This document shows, piece after piece, positions 6,848-16,000 of a DNA stretch of 42,432 nt (the first letter of the stretch is position 1; each line of letters opens with the position of its first letter). The notes beneath the pieces are model-generated. The model had not been told where the DNA came from. It searched no databases and worked only from the letters and a program-made list of their open reading frames with translations. Made by a program: the position numbers and the translations under genes. The DNA comes from RGIG426 sp045598965 (lineage in GTDB: Bacteria; Bacillota; Clostridia; Oscillospirales; Acutalibacteraceae). Where the stretch lies: NCBI GenBank assembly GCA_045598965.1, contig JAZRVH010000012.1:1-42432 (forward strand), read 5' to 3'.

Positions 6848-8197
6848 TTAGAACGCACCCTGCTCCATCATCGCCTGGGCAACCTTGTCGAAACCGGCAA
6901 TGTTTGCACCGGCGACCAGGTCATAGCCGAGACCGTATTTCTCGGCGGCGGCGGCGGACATATCGTGGATGTTCTTCATAATCTTGTGAAGCTGGGCATC
7001 CACTTCCTCAGCCGTCCAGGACAGACGCTCGGAGTTCTGGCTCATCTCAAGACCGGAGGTGGCAACACCGCCGGCGTTGACCGCTTTGGACGGGGCAACA
7101 ATCATACCCGGTTGCTCACGCAGGAAGTTGAGGGCGTCGTTGGTGGTGGGCATATTGGCGACCTCGATATAGTACTTCGTGCCGTTGTCGGCGATTTGTT
7201 TCGCCTGCTCCATGTGCACGTCGTTTTGCATAGCGGAGGGCATCACGATGTCCACTTTCTCGCCGTACGGTTTCTCGCCGGCGACGAATTTCACGCCGAA
7301 TTTGTCGGCATAATCCTGCACACGGTTGCGGCCGGAGGAACGCATCTCGAGGAGGTAGTTGATTTTCTCCTCAGTGACAACGCCGTCCGGATCGTAGATG
7401 TAACCGTCCGGGCCGGACAGGGTAACCACTTTGGCACCCAGCTCGGCGGCCTTTTTGCAGATACCCCAGGTCACGTTACCGAAACCGGCACAGGCAATGG
7501 TCTTGCCTTTGATAGAATCGTTTTCGTGAGCGAGGACTTCGTTCAGATAGTACACCGCACCGTAGCCGGTAGCTTCCGGACGAATGAGGGAGCCGCCGTA
7601 GGAAAGACCTTTACCGGTGAGAACGCCGTTCTCAAAGGTGGCTTTCAGGCGACGATATTGACCGAACAGGAAACCGATTTCACGGCCGCCCACACCCATA
7701 TCGCCGGCCGGGACGTCAACGTCCGGACCGATGTAGCGATAGAGAGCCGACATAAAGGCCTGGCAGAAACGCATGATTTCCGCATCGGATTTACCGGCGG
7801 GGTCAAAGTCGGAACCGCCTTTGCCGCCGCCCATGGGCAGGCCGGTCAGGCTGTTCTTAAAGGTTTGCTCAAAGCCGAGGAATTTGATGATGCTCGGGCA
7901 GACGTTTTTCTGGAAACGGAGACCGCCCTTGTTCGGACCGATGGCACCGTTGAATTGGCAACGATAACCGGTGTTGGTGTGCCAGTTGCCGTTATCATCT
8001 TCCCAGGTCACACGGAAGGTGTACATACGTTCCGGCTCCACCATGCGGCCGAGCAGGTCCACCTTCTCATACTCGGGATGCTGGTCGATAACCGGCTCCA
8101 ACGAGGAGAGAACTTCTTCGACGGTTTGCACGAATTCCGGCTCGTTAGAGTACTTCGTGCGGACGCCATCGAGAACACGATTCAGATAAGCGTTCAT
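6848..8197 (-). CDS. gdhA: NADP-type glutamate dehydrogenase
   Basis: The 449-residue product matches the hexameric bacterial GDH family, which interconverts 2-oxoglutarate plus ammonia and glutamate in the cytoplasm. Visible hallmarks are the substrate-binding segment GPNKGGLRFQ, the conserved PMGGGKGGSDFDP loop with the catalytic lysine, and the Rossmann-type region GKTIACAGFGNV. The length is normal. The ATG at 8197 is preceded by GGAGGT (minus strand, 8210-8205). A longer frame reaching 8242 would put the start inside the promoter and is less likely. The gene is monocistronic, with a consensus promoter and a terminator shared with the convergent gene. NADPH preference is inferred from family resemblance. 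Confidence 0.95.
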   Translation of the reverse strand: MNAYLNRVLDGVRTKYSNEPEFVQTVEEVLSSLEPVIDQHPEYEKVDLLGRMVEPERMYTFRVTWEDDNGNWHTNTGYRCQFNGAIGPNKGGLRFQKNVCPSIIKFLGFEQTFKNSLTGLPMGGGKGGSDFDPAGKSDAEIMRFCQAFMSALYRYIGPDVDVPAGDMGVGGREIGFLFGQYRRLKATFENGVLTGKGLSYGGSLIRPEATGYGAVYYLNEVLAHENDSIKGKTIACAGFGNVTWGICKKAAELGAKVVTLSGPDGYIYDPDGVVTEEKINYLLEMRSSGRNRVQDYADKFGVKFVAGEKPYGEKVDIVMPSAMQNDVHMEQAKQIADNGTKYYIEVANMPTTNDALNFLREQPGMIVAPSKAVNAGGVATSGLEMSQNSERLSWTAEEVDAQLHKIMKNIHDMSAAAAEKYGLGYDLVAGANIAGFDKVAQAMMEQGAF

Positions 8198-8232
8198 TAT
8201 AAAAACCTCCAATAATAAAAATATTCGTACAT

Positions 8233-8261
8233 AGTCTACCACTGCAAAAACCCGCTGTCAA
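8233..8261 (-). promoter_or_regulatory. Sigma-A promoter of gdhA
   Basis: On the minus strand, TTGACA (8261-8256) and TAGACT (8238-8233) are exactly 17 bp apart, about 36 bases upstream of the gdhA ATG. Confidence 0.85.
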
Positions 8262-8336
8262 GCATTTTTCACGTAAAAAACGGGTAAAAATGCGTAGAAA
8301 GAGGCGACAAAGGAATATTTTTTCGTCGCAAAAGGG

Positions 8337-10361
8337 TTAATTGGCGACGATTTTGTAATACGCCCGTGCGGTGAGCTTGTAAATGAGGGTGTAAAATGCG
8401 GCAAACAGCAGGAATGCCGCAAGGGTGACGCCGATAACAAACCAGAGGTTCGTGAGCGAGAACATTTGCAGGATCTTCCACACCAGCGGAAACGCAAAGG
8501 AGAGGTGTAATCCGGCAAGAAGAAGCGGGGCGAAAAACACTGTCAGCACTTGACTGTTGATGCTTTTTTTGATGTCTTTTTTCGTCATACCCACCTTTTG
8601 CATAATGTCAAAGCGGGCTTTGTCCTCGTATCCCTCGGAGATTTGTTTGTAGTAGATAATCATGGTGGCGGCAAACATAAACACCACCGACAGGATGATA
8701 CCGAGGAAAAAGAGGGAACCGTAGGCACCATAAAAATCCGCTCGTGCCGAGGCGATGCAACCGACAAAACATCCCCATCCGTCAAAGCCGGGACGGTTCG
8801 TCATGGTTTTATCTACGGCGTCGTATTGTACGTCGAAAATCGCTTCCGTTTCCTCGTCGGAAAGTCCGGTGTCATAGGCGTACGCATAGCGTACCGTCAA
8901 CAGACGGTTCTCGTAAGCATCGGGTTTGGCTTCCAACGGTGCGAGCACATCGTAGTCGGAGATCACGAGCGTGATGGTGGGCACAAAAAACGCTTCCGAC
9001 TCGGTTTGGATGGGGCGTTCTTTAACCCTTCCCGTCACCGAGAACGACAAATCGCCGAAGGTCAGCGAGTCGTGCGTATACCGACAGCGGTCGGCATACA
9101 GCAACGTTTCGTTTTCTTTCAGAGAAACGGGATTGCCGGTGAGATGGGTATAGTCTTCGGCACTGATAAAGACCAGTTGACGTAAGTCGTCGAAGTTGAC
9201 GCCGGTTACCGAGGTGGAGTCCGGGTTAAACGTGCGGTCGGTTTGCAGTGCCGTCACGTATATATAGCGGGTCTCGTAGAGATTTTTCGGGGTGAAATTC
9301 TTTTCGGCAAACGCCGCCTCGTAAGCGGTACGCAGGTCGGAAACGGTGCCGTCTTTCAGATGGTTGAGGGTTTCGAGGTCGATATCAATTTCGCAGTCAC
9401 GGGGATACGAGGTGCGGATGGACTGCTCTTTGCCGAAATACAGGCTGGCGGATGACGAAATCATAACGAGCACCATCGTTGCCAGAATGCAGATAGAGGC
9501 GAGGCCGGCACCGTTACGTTTCATGCGATAGGTCATCGAGGAAACGGACACAAAATGCTGTTTTTTGTAGTAGTATTTTTTGTCCTTTTTCAGCAGGCGG
9601 CACAGCACCACCGAGCCGGAAATAAACAGAAGATAGGTGGCGACCATGACGGCGATAACGGCGACAAAGAACACGGTCAACGCCGACAAGGGCGATTTGA
9701 TGGATACGGACGTCACGTAAGCGGCAATCAGCAGCAGTAAGCCGAGAAGTCCGATGAAAAGGTTGCCCTTCGGCGGTTTTTCGCCGAAGTTTTCCGAACG
9801 GAGAAGCTCCAACGGATTTTGCCGGCGGACTTGCCACAAGGATTTGCCCATAAGCAGCAGGAAAATCAGCCCGTAAAGAGCGAGGGCATCCACAACGGCT
9901 TTTACCGGCACACGGAAGTGGTAATCGATGTCGATGGAGGCGGCGTTGAGCAACAAAAGCTCGGCGTATTTCGAAAAGGCAATACCGAGTCCGATACCGC
10001 CCACAAGTCCGATAATCGCCACAAACAGCGATTCAAAAAAGACAATGCGACCGATTTTGTGTTTATCCATACCGAGAATGCTGTAAAGACCGAATTCCTT
10101 ATAGCGACGGCGGGTCAAAAACGAGTTGGTGTAAAAAAGAAACAGCAGGGAAAAGGCGGCAATGACAAATTTGCCGAGCCCAAGCGTGGTACCCACCGTG
10201 GAGGCACCCTTGGCGTTTTTCAGAACCTCTGAAAGCGAAAGGGCGTGGAGAATGTAGTACATCATCACCATACCGATACAGCTTAGGATATACGGCAGAT
10301 ACAACTGGCGGTTTTTTCGCATACCCGTCAGTGCCAGCCGGGGATAAAACAGAGTTTTCAT
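8337..10361 (-). CDS. Bce-type ABC transporter permease (FtsX family)
   Basis: The 674-residue membrane protein has the shape of BceB permeases: FtsX-like membrane bundles near the N-terminus (from about residue 20) and C-terminus, and a large extracytoplasmic domain between about residues 310 and 530. BceB-type permeases sense peptide antibiotics that bind lipid-II-cycle intermediates and detoxify them together with the ATPase. They also control the partner histidine kinase. The ATG at 10361-10359 overlaps the ATPase stop codon (10360-10358), so the two are translationally coupled. It is the last gene of a four-gene minus-strand module. Substrate unknown. Confidence 0.9.
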   Translation of the reverse strand: MKTLFYPRLALTGMRKNRQLYLPYILSCIGMVMMYYILHALSLSEVLKNAKGASTVGTTLGLGKFVIAAFSLLFLFYTNSFLTRRRYKEFGLYSILGMDKHKIGRIVFFESLFVAIIGLVGGIGLGIAFSKYAELLLLNAASIDIDYHFRVPVKAVVDALALYGLIFLLLMGKSLWQVRRQNPLELLRSENFGEKPPKGNLFIGLLGLLLLIAAYVTSVSIKSPLSALTVFFVAVIAVMVATYLLFISGSVVLCRLLKKDKKYYYKKQHFVSVSSMTYRMKRNGAGLASICILATMVLVMISSSASLYFGKEQSIRTSYPRDCEIDIDLETLNHLKDGTVSDLRTAYEAAFAEKNFTPKNLYETRYIYVTALQTDRTFNPDSTSVTGVNFDDLRQLVFISAEDYTHLTGNPVSLKENETLLYADRCRYTHDSLTFGDLSFSVTGRVKERPIQTESEAFFVPTITLVISDYDVLAPLEAKPDAYENRLLTVRYAYAYDTGLSDEETEAIFDVQYDAVDKTMTNRPGFDGWGCFVGCIASARADFYGAYGSLFFLGIILSVVFMFAATMIIYYKQISEGYEDKARFDIMQKVGMTKKDIKKSINSQVLTVFFAPLLLAGLHLSFAFPLVWKILQMFSLTNLWFVIGVTLAAFLLFAAFYTLIYKLTARAYYKIVAN

Positions 10362-11122
10362 CCACGTTCACCGCCCGTCTGAATTGCTGTCAACGTATCG
10401 GAAATTTTTTGATAGAACTGTTCGGGTTTGTCCTCGCCACGATAGAGCTGATGGAACACCTCGCCGTCTTTAATGAACAGCACTCGAGAGGCAACGGAGG
10501 CGGCTTTTACCGAGTGGGTAACCATTAAAACGGTTTGGCCGGCACGGTTGACCTCGCCGAACAGACGAAGAAGCTCGTCGGAGGCTTTGGAATCCAACGC
10601 ACCGGTGGGCTCGTCTGCCAACAGAATTTTCGGGTCGGTGATGAGGGCTCGTGCCACGGCGGCACGTTGCTTTTGACCGCCGGATACCTCGTAGGGGTAT
10701 TTATCCAAAAGCGACCCGATGCCGAGACGATCTGCAAGAGGGAGCAGTCGTCCGCTCATTTCGCCATAGGATTTTCCGGAAAGCACCAGCGGCAAATAGA
10801 TGTTGTCCGCAATGGTAAAGGTGTCGAGCAGATTGAATTCCTGGAACACAAAGCCCAAATTGTCTCGGCGGAAAGCGGCGATTTTCGACTCTTTAACCGA
10901 GCCAAGCTCCTCGCCGTGAAGCCGGACGCTTCCGGCAGTGGGACGGTCCAGAGCCGCCAAAATGTTGAGCAGGGTGGTTTTGCCGGAGCCGGATTCGCCC
11001 ATAATGGCGACGAATTCGCCCTCCTCCACCGAAAAATTCACATTTTTCAGAGCTTCGACCTTGTTGGTTCCGAAACGGGTGGAATAGATTTTTTTGAGAT
11101 TTTTGACTTCTAACAGTGCCAT
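10358..11122 (-). CDS. Bce-type ABC transporter ATP-binding subunit
   Basis: This 254-residue ATPase has a complete set of motifs: Walker A GESGSGKT (residues 42-49), Q-loop Q94, signature VSGGQ (146-150) and Walker B ILLADE (166-171). It belongs to the MacB/LolD/BceA class that powers FtsX-type permeases from the cytoplasmic side. The ATG at 11122 follows AGGAGGAG on the minus strand. A promoter with a BceR-like operator lies directly upstream, so it is probably induced by the adjacent two-component system. It overlaps the permease gene by 3 bases. Confidence 0.93.
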   Translation of the reverse strand: MALLEVKNLKKIYSTRFGTNKVEALKNVNFSVEEGEFVAIMGESGSGKTTLLNILAALDRPTAGSVRLHGEELGSVKESKIAAFRRDNLGFVFQEFNLLDTFTIADNIYLPLVLSGKSYGEMSGRLLPLADRLGIGSLLDKYPYEVSGGQKQRAAVARALITDPKILLADEPTGALDSKASDELLRLFGEVNRAGQTVLMVTHSVKAASVASRVLFIKDGEVFHQLYRGEDKPEQFYQKISDTLTAIQTGGERG

Positions 11123-11154
11123 AACAAACTCCTCCTATCGGTTGTTGCAAGGTC

Positions 11155-11183
11155 AGTATATCGGGAATTCCTTAGAAATTCCA
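11155..11183 (-). promoter_or_regulatory. Activator-type promoter of the transporter genes
   Basis: On the minus strand a good -10 TATACT (11160-11155) is paired with a poor -35 TGGAAT (11183-11178) across 17 bp. A weak -35 below an operator fits response-regulator activation. Confidence 0.6.
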
Positions 11184-11193
11184 TTTCATTTGC

Positions 11194-11228
11194 TTACAAA
11201 TTCGTTTTCACGTCTTACACTTTTGTAA
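11194..11228 (-). promoter_or_regulatory. BceR-type operator upstream of the transporter genes
   Basis: TTACA-N4-TGTAA at 11215-11228 is an exact match to the TnACA-N4-TGTAA consensus known for BceR-like regulators. A second half-site TTACA lies at 11194-11198, about two helical turns closer to the promoter. Its place upstream of the -35 element fits an activator. Confidence 0.65.
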
Positions 11229-11231
11229 GAT

Positions 11232-12212
11232 TTACTCAAATTGCGTGGGGGATTGGTCAAAAACGAGCGTGACAACCGTGCCGCTTCCTACCTTTGACGA
11301 AAGAGAAATGCGGATGCACAAAGCGTCACACACCCGTTTGCACAGATACAGCCCAAGACCGCTTGCGGTTTTGTCCTCCCGCCCGTTGTAGCCGGTAAAG
11401 CCCTTGTCAAACACACGGGGCAAATCCTCCGGTGCAATGCCGATGCCGGTGTCGGCGATTTTGAGAGTATTGTCGAAGAAAGTCACCGTGATGCCGCCGG
11501 TTTTTGTGTATTTTAAGGCGTTGGAAAGCAGCTGCTCAAACAGAAATGCAAACCACTTTTCGTCGGTGACAACGGTGGCGTTTTTGGGCTCATAGGTGAG
11601 CGTGAGCTTGCGTCCTATGAATTCCGGTGCAAACTTTCGCAAGCTTTGCTTGAGCGTTTCATCCAAAGGACACAAGCGGAGAACGTAGTCGGTGGACTCT
11701 GAGCCGAGCCGCAAAAATGCCAGCACCATATCCACGTATTGCTCGGTGCGGAACAACTCGGCGGAAAGCCGTCGGGATAAGTCGCTGTCCTCGTTTTGAA
11801 GCGACAGCTTCATAGCGGCAAGCGGGGTTTTGATTTGGTGTGCCCACACGGTGTAATAGTCCACCATCTCGGCATATTTCGCCGTGGCGGCGGCATCGCT
11901 TTCGGCAAGCGTGTGATACAAAGCGGCAATGGCATCGGCGTAATCCTTTGCCTCCACTGTGCTTCCGTCAAGGGATGTTGACGGCGGCGTCAGGGGCGAG
12001 AACGCATCCCAAAACGCTTTGTGTCGCCGCTTTTCACAAAAATAATCCCAAAAAAGAAGTCCGCCGCAAAACAAAAGACACAAGACAGCGGGATACACAA
12101 GTGCCGCAAAGGGCAGGCGATAGAGAGCAAACGCCGCCGCAAACAGCAGAATACAAACGGCCGCCGCAAAAAATGCCCGTTTTTTGGTTTTTAAGTACGT
12201 TAAAAATGTCAT
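11232..12212 (-). CDS. Bce-type intramembrane-sensing histidine kinase
   Basis: The product of about 326 residues has two membrane helices close to the N-terminus (about 13-32 and 36-56) with almost no loop between them, the mark of Bce-type kinases that take their signal from the ABC transporter and not from a sensor domain. The H-box WAHQIKTPLAA puts the phospho-acceptor near H125. The N-box QLLSNALKYT and G-boxes (DTGIGI, GLGLYL) are intact. I chose the ATG at 12212, four bases after the regulator's stop codon and preceded by GGAGTGAG. A GTG at 12227 would add five residues. Confidence 0.9.
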   Translation of the reverse strand: MTFLTYLKTKKRAFFAAAVCILLFAAAFALYRLPFAALVYPAVLCLLFCGGLLFWDYFCEKRRHKAFWDAFSPLTPPSTSLDGSTVEAKDYADAIAALYHTLAESDAAATAKYAEMVDYYTVWAHQIKTPLAAMKLSLQNEDSDLSRRLSAELFRTEQYVDMVLAFLRLGSESTDYVLRLCPLDETLKQSLRKFAPEFIGRKLTLTYEPKNATVVTDEKWFAFLFEQLLSNALKYTKTGGITVTFFDNTLKIADTGIGIAPEDLPRVFDKGFTGYNGREDKTASGLGLYLCKRVCDALCIRISLSSKVGSGTVVTLVFDQSPTQFE

Positions 12213-12216
12213 AAAC

Positions 12217-12888
12217 TCACTCCACACAGTAGCCGATACCGAATTTGGTGATGATAAAATCCGAGAGTCCCGCCGCCGACAACTTTTTACGCAGGCGGTT
12301 GATGTTGACGGTCAGGGTGTTTTCATCCACAAAGCTGTCGGTTGCCCACAGCTCGGTCATCAGTTTTTCCCGACTGACGGTTTTTCCTTTGTTGGTCAAC
12401 AGACAAAGGAGAATGCGGGACTCGTTTTTCGACAGGTCGATTTTTTGTCCCTCAAAGGTCAGTGAGCCGTCGCCGGTATTGAAAAATGCCCCTTTGTGAG
12501 ACAAAAGCGGTGACGACGGTGCAAAGTCGTAGCTGCGGCGTAGAAGGGCTTGCACTTTTGCCATGAGCACGTTGCCGTCAAAGGGCTTTGCGATAAAATC
12601 GTCGGCACCCTCGTTCATCGCCATCACCATATTGAGGTTGTCCGAAGCGGAGGAAATAAAGATAATCGGCACGCTGGACAGCTTGCGAATTTCCCGACAC
12701 CAGTGAAAGCCGCCGGCAAAGGGAAGTCCGATATCGAGTAGTACCAAATGAGGGGCCCAGGCGACGAATTCGTCTGCGACGGCTCGGAAATCGTTTACGC
12801 AGACCACCTCGTAGCCCCAAGAGGCGGACAAGGCAGTAACGGCATCGGCGATGCCACGGTCATCCTCAACTAAAAACAGTTTATACAT
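12217..12888 (-). CDS. OmpR-family response regulator of the Bce module
   Basis: The 223-residue protein has a receiver domain (residues 1-115) with the acidic pair D9/D10, phospho-acceptor D52 and the AKPF lysine, then a winged-helix DNA-binding domain. The ATG at 12888 follows GGAGGAA on the minus strand. It probably binds the TTACA-N4-TGTAA site before the transporter genes. It is the first gene of the minus-strand module and is transcribed away from the NRPS operon from a back-to-back promoter pair. Confidence 0.92.
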   Translation of the reverse strand: MYKLFLVEDDRGIADAVTALSASWGYEVVCVNDFRAVADEFVAWAPHLVLLDIGLPFAGGFHWCREIRKLSSVPIIFISSASDNLNMVMAMNEGADDFIAKPFDGNVLMAKVQALLRRSYDFAPSSPLLSHKGAFFNTGDGSLTFEGQKIDLSKNESRILLCLLTNKGKTVSREKLMTELWATDSFVDENTLTVNINRLRKKLSAAGLSDFIITKFGIGYCVE

Positions 12889-12922
12889 AAAGGTTCCTCC
12901 GAAAATGTAATGGACTACGGTT

Positions 12923-12951
12923 ATTATACCCGCCTGCTGTCACAGTGTCAA
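12923..12951 (-). promoter_or_regulatory. Consensus sigma-A promoter of the two-component genes
   Basis: On the minus strand, TTGACA (12951-12946) and TATAAT (12928-12923), 17 bp apart, are both full consensus. Its -35 lies only 22 bp from the -35 of the divergent NRPS promoter. Confidence 0.85.
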
Positions 12952-12973
12952 CCGAGAGGACGACGGGTTCTTA

Positions 12974-13002
12974 TTGCTTTTTCTAAAGATGTATGATATA
13001 CT
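12974..13002 (+). promoter_or_regulatory. Sigma-A promoter of the NRPS operon
   Basis: TTGCTT (12974-12979) and TATACT (12997-13002) are 17 bp apart. It is diverged from the stronger two-component promoter with a 22-bp gap between the -35 elements, so one bound protein could affect both. Confidence 0.7.
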
Positions 13003-13058
13003 GTTCTGTAATATAGGCGTTTGTGCGTTTGATTTTTTCAAAAAAGGAGAACGAGAAT

Positions 13059-16000
13059 ATGAGCTGCCCGTCTTTTGAAAACATTTCCGCCATCACGCCG
13101 CTTTGTGCGGCACAGGAAGGTGTCTATCTGGAGTGTATGTCCGAGCCGGAAACTCTGAAATACAACATTCCCGCCCGATTTGGTTTTCCTGCGGGAACGG
13201 ATGAGGAGCGTCTGATTGCCGCCGTGAAAAAGGTGCTGTGTGCTCATCCCGCTTTATGGGTGACATTCGGCATTCCGGCGGGTGTGCCGTCCATGCTGTT
13301 TTCCGGCGTGGGTGAGGTGGAAATACCCGTAAAAGACAAGGAGGATTTTCTGTCCTTTGTCCGTCCCTTTGATTTGGAAAACGGACCGGTGTTCCGTGCC
13401 GAACTTGTGCGGGAAAACGGGGGCTTGATCCTTTGGCTTGATGTCCATCATCTGGTGTTTGACGGCACCTCTCTCGGCGTGATTGCCCGAGAAATTGCCG
13501 CCGTGTATGCGGGCGAAGAGCCTGCGTTCGAGGAGATGAGCCAGTTTGATGTGGCGATGGCGGAAAAAGCGGTTTCCGAAGAAGAACGCACCGCCGCAAA
13601 GGCCTTTTTTGAAAAGAAATTTGCCGGCGAGGAATGGGATAGCGGACTTGTGTCGGATGTCGTGAAAGAGGAGGATGGCGTTGGGTTTGCAAGCCTTTCC
13701 GAGACGTGTAAAACCCTGACCGCTTCGCAAGTGGCGGCGTTTGTAAAGGAAACCGGCGTTTCCGAAAACGCTCTGTTTACCGCCGCTTTTGCCTATGCTT
13801 TTGCCAAATTCAACGGGATGACGGACAGCTGTTTTTGTACCGTTCATACCGGCCGTCTTGACAAACGGTTAAAGAACACGGTTGGTATGTTTGTGCGTAA
13901 CTTGCCGCTGCGGTATTCTCTTGAGGAATCTCAGTCGGTCAAGGCGTTTTTGACCGACATCTATAACGACTATTACGAGACGAAAAAGCAAACCGCTGTT
14001 TCCTTTGGGGAGCTTTCGGCGGCGTATGGTATCCAAAACGATGCCACCTTTGTGTTCCAGTCGGATTTGTTCGATGCGGTGCCGTTTAACGGCGGCGAGA
14101 TGAACGTGGCCTACGTGGAGGCTCCCGACGCTATCACCGATTTTGATATGATGTTGCAAAAAGACGGCGAGGGCTATCGGGCAAGAATTCACGTCAAGCG
14201 GTCGATTTACTCCCGTGAATGGTTGGAATCCTTTGTCGACACGTATTTCTTGGTGGTGGCGGAGATGATGACCAAGGCAACGCTCGGAGAAATCATGTTG
14301 ACAAGCGACGCCGCCGCTCGTTCTATGGATGAAAAAAACCGTACCGAAGCGGGATACAATACCGAAACTACGGTGGTGGAGGCGTTTCGCACTCAGGCGA
14401 AAAAGACGCCGGACAACCTCTGCCTTTGCTACAAGGACAAAGCGTTTACCTACCGTGAGGTGGATGAATTTACCGACCGCTTTGCCCGCTATCTTGTTGA
14501 GCAAGGCATCGGCAAAGAAACGGTGGTGGGCGTGCTTATTGGTCGGTGCGAGTATATGCTTTTGTGCTCGCTTGCGGTACTGAAAGCGGGCGGTGCCTAT
14601 TTGCCGCTTGACCCCACCTATCCCGCCGAACGCCTCAATTTGATGGTGCAGGATTCGGGAGCAGTGCTGCTTTTGTATGCACCGGAGTATGCAAACGTGA
14701 TTACGGACGAGTTTACGGGTGTACGCCTTTGTGTTGATGATATTCCTGCCCTGAACGGCACGGCACCGCTTCCCGTTCCCGCTCCGGAGGATTTGTTTGT
14801 GATGCTGTATACCTCCGGTTCCACCGGTGTGCCCAAGGGCGTGCAGTTTGCCCATTCCAACACGCTGGTGACGACTGAGTGGGTGAAAAAATACTACGAG
14901 ATGGACGAGAAGTCCCGTGTAACGTCGTATGCCAGCTATGGATTTGATGCCAACGTGTTTGACACATATCCCGCTATCACGTCGGGTGCTTGTCTGCATA
15001 TTATCCCCGAGGAGATGCGTCTGGATTTTCCGGCACTTCTCGATTACTACAACAAAAACGGGATTACGCATACGGTGATGACTACGCAGGTGGGACGTCA
15101 GTTTGCGTTGATGGGCGGTCAAACCACCTTGAAGCATTTATCGGTGGCAGGCGAAAAGCTGACACCTCTCCCCGCTCCGACAACTTTTGCTCTGTATAAC
15201 CTCTATGGGCCTACCGAGGGTTCGGTGGTGACGAGCGGCTTTAAGATGGAAGCGGGCGTCAACTATAAAGACGTGCCGATTGGCACGGCGGTGGACAATC
15301 TGAAGGTGTATGTGGTTGACCCGCAGGGTCGCCGACTTCCCGTCGGGGCGGTGGGCGAGCTGTGGATCGCCGGCCCTCACGTGACCCGTGGCTATCTGAA
15401 TCGCCCCGAAAAAACCGCCGAAGCGTATGGTCACAACCCGTTTAGTGATGAGCCGGGTTACGAGCGGGTGTACCGCACCGGCGATATTGTGCGGTTGCTT
15501 GCGGACGGCAATTTGCAGTTTGTGGGACGGCGTGACGGTCAGGTAAAGGTGCGAGGTTTCCGTGTGGAGCTGACCGAAATCGAGGAAATTGTTCGCCGCT
15601 TCCCCGGTGTTGAGGATGCGACGGTGGCGGCGTTTGACGACCCCGCCGGCGGCAAGTTTGTGGCCGCTTATATTGTGGCAAAGCAGGAACTGGATAAAAC
15701 TGCTTTGGCGGAGTTTATTCGAGAAGAAAAACCGCCGTATATGGTGCCGGCGGTGATTATGCAAATCGACAAAATCCCGCTCAACCAAAACCAAAAGGTC
15801 AACAAGCGGGCGTTACCCGTTCCGGTTCGTGACCGAGGCGAGATTGTGTTGCCAAAAACCGACACTCAGCAGAAAATTTTTGATATTGTTGCCGAGGTGG
15901 TGGGTCACACCGATTTCGGCGTGACTACCGATTTTGATACGGCGGGACTCACCTCTATCGGAGCGGTACGGCTGAACGTCGCTTTGGCGGATGCATTTGA

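Noticed and set aside
6770..8215. 481-codon plus-strand frame over gdhA
   Set aside because: It is antisense to a clear GDH gene and shows only its mirrored codon bias (His/Gly/Val-rich).
13023..13058. Extended NRPS start at 13023
   Set aside because: There is no ribosome site before it, while AAGGAGA precedes the ATG at 13059.
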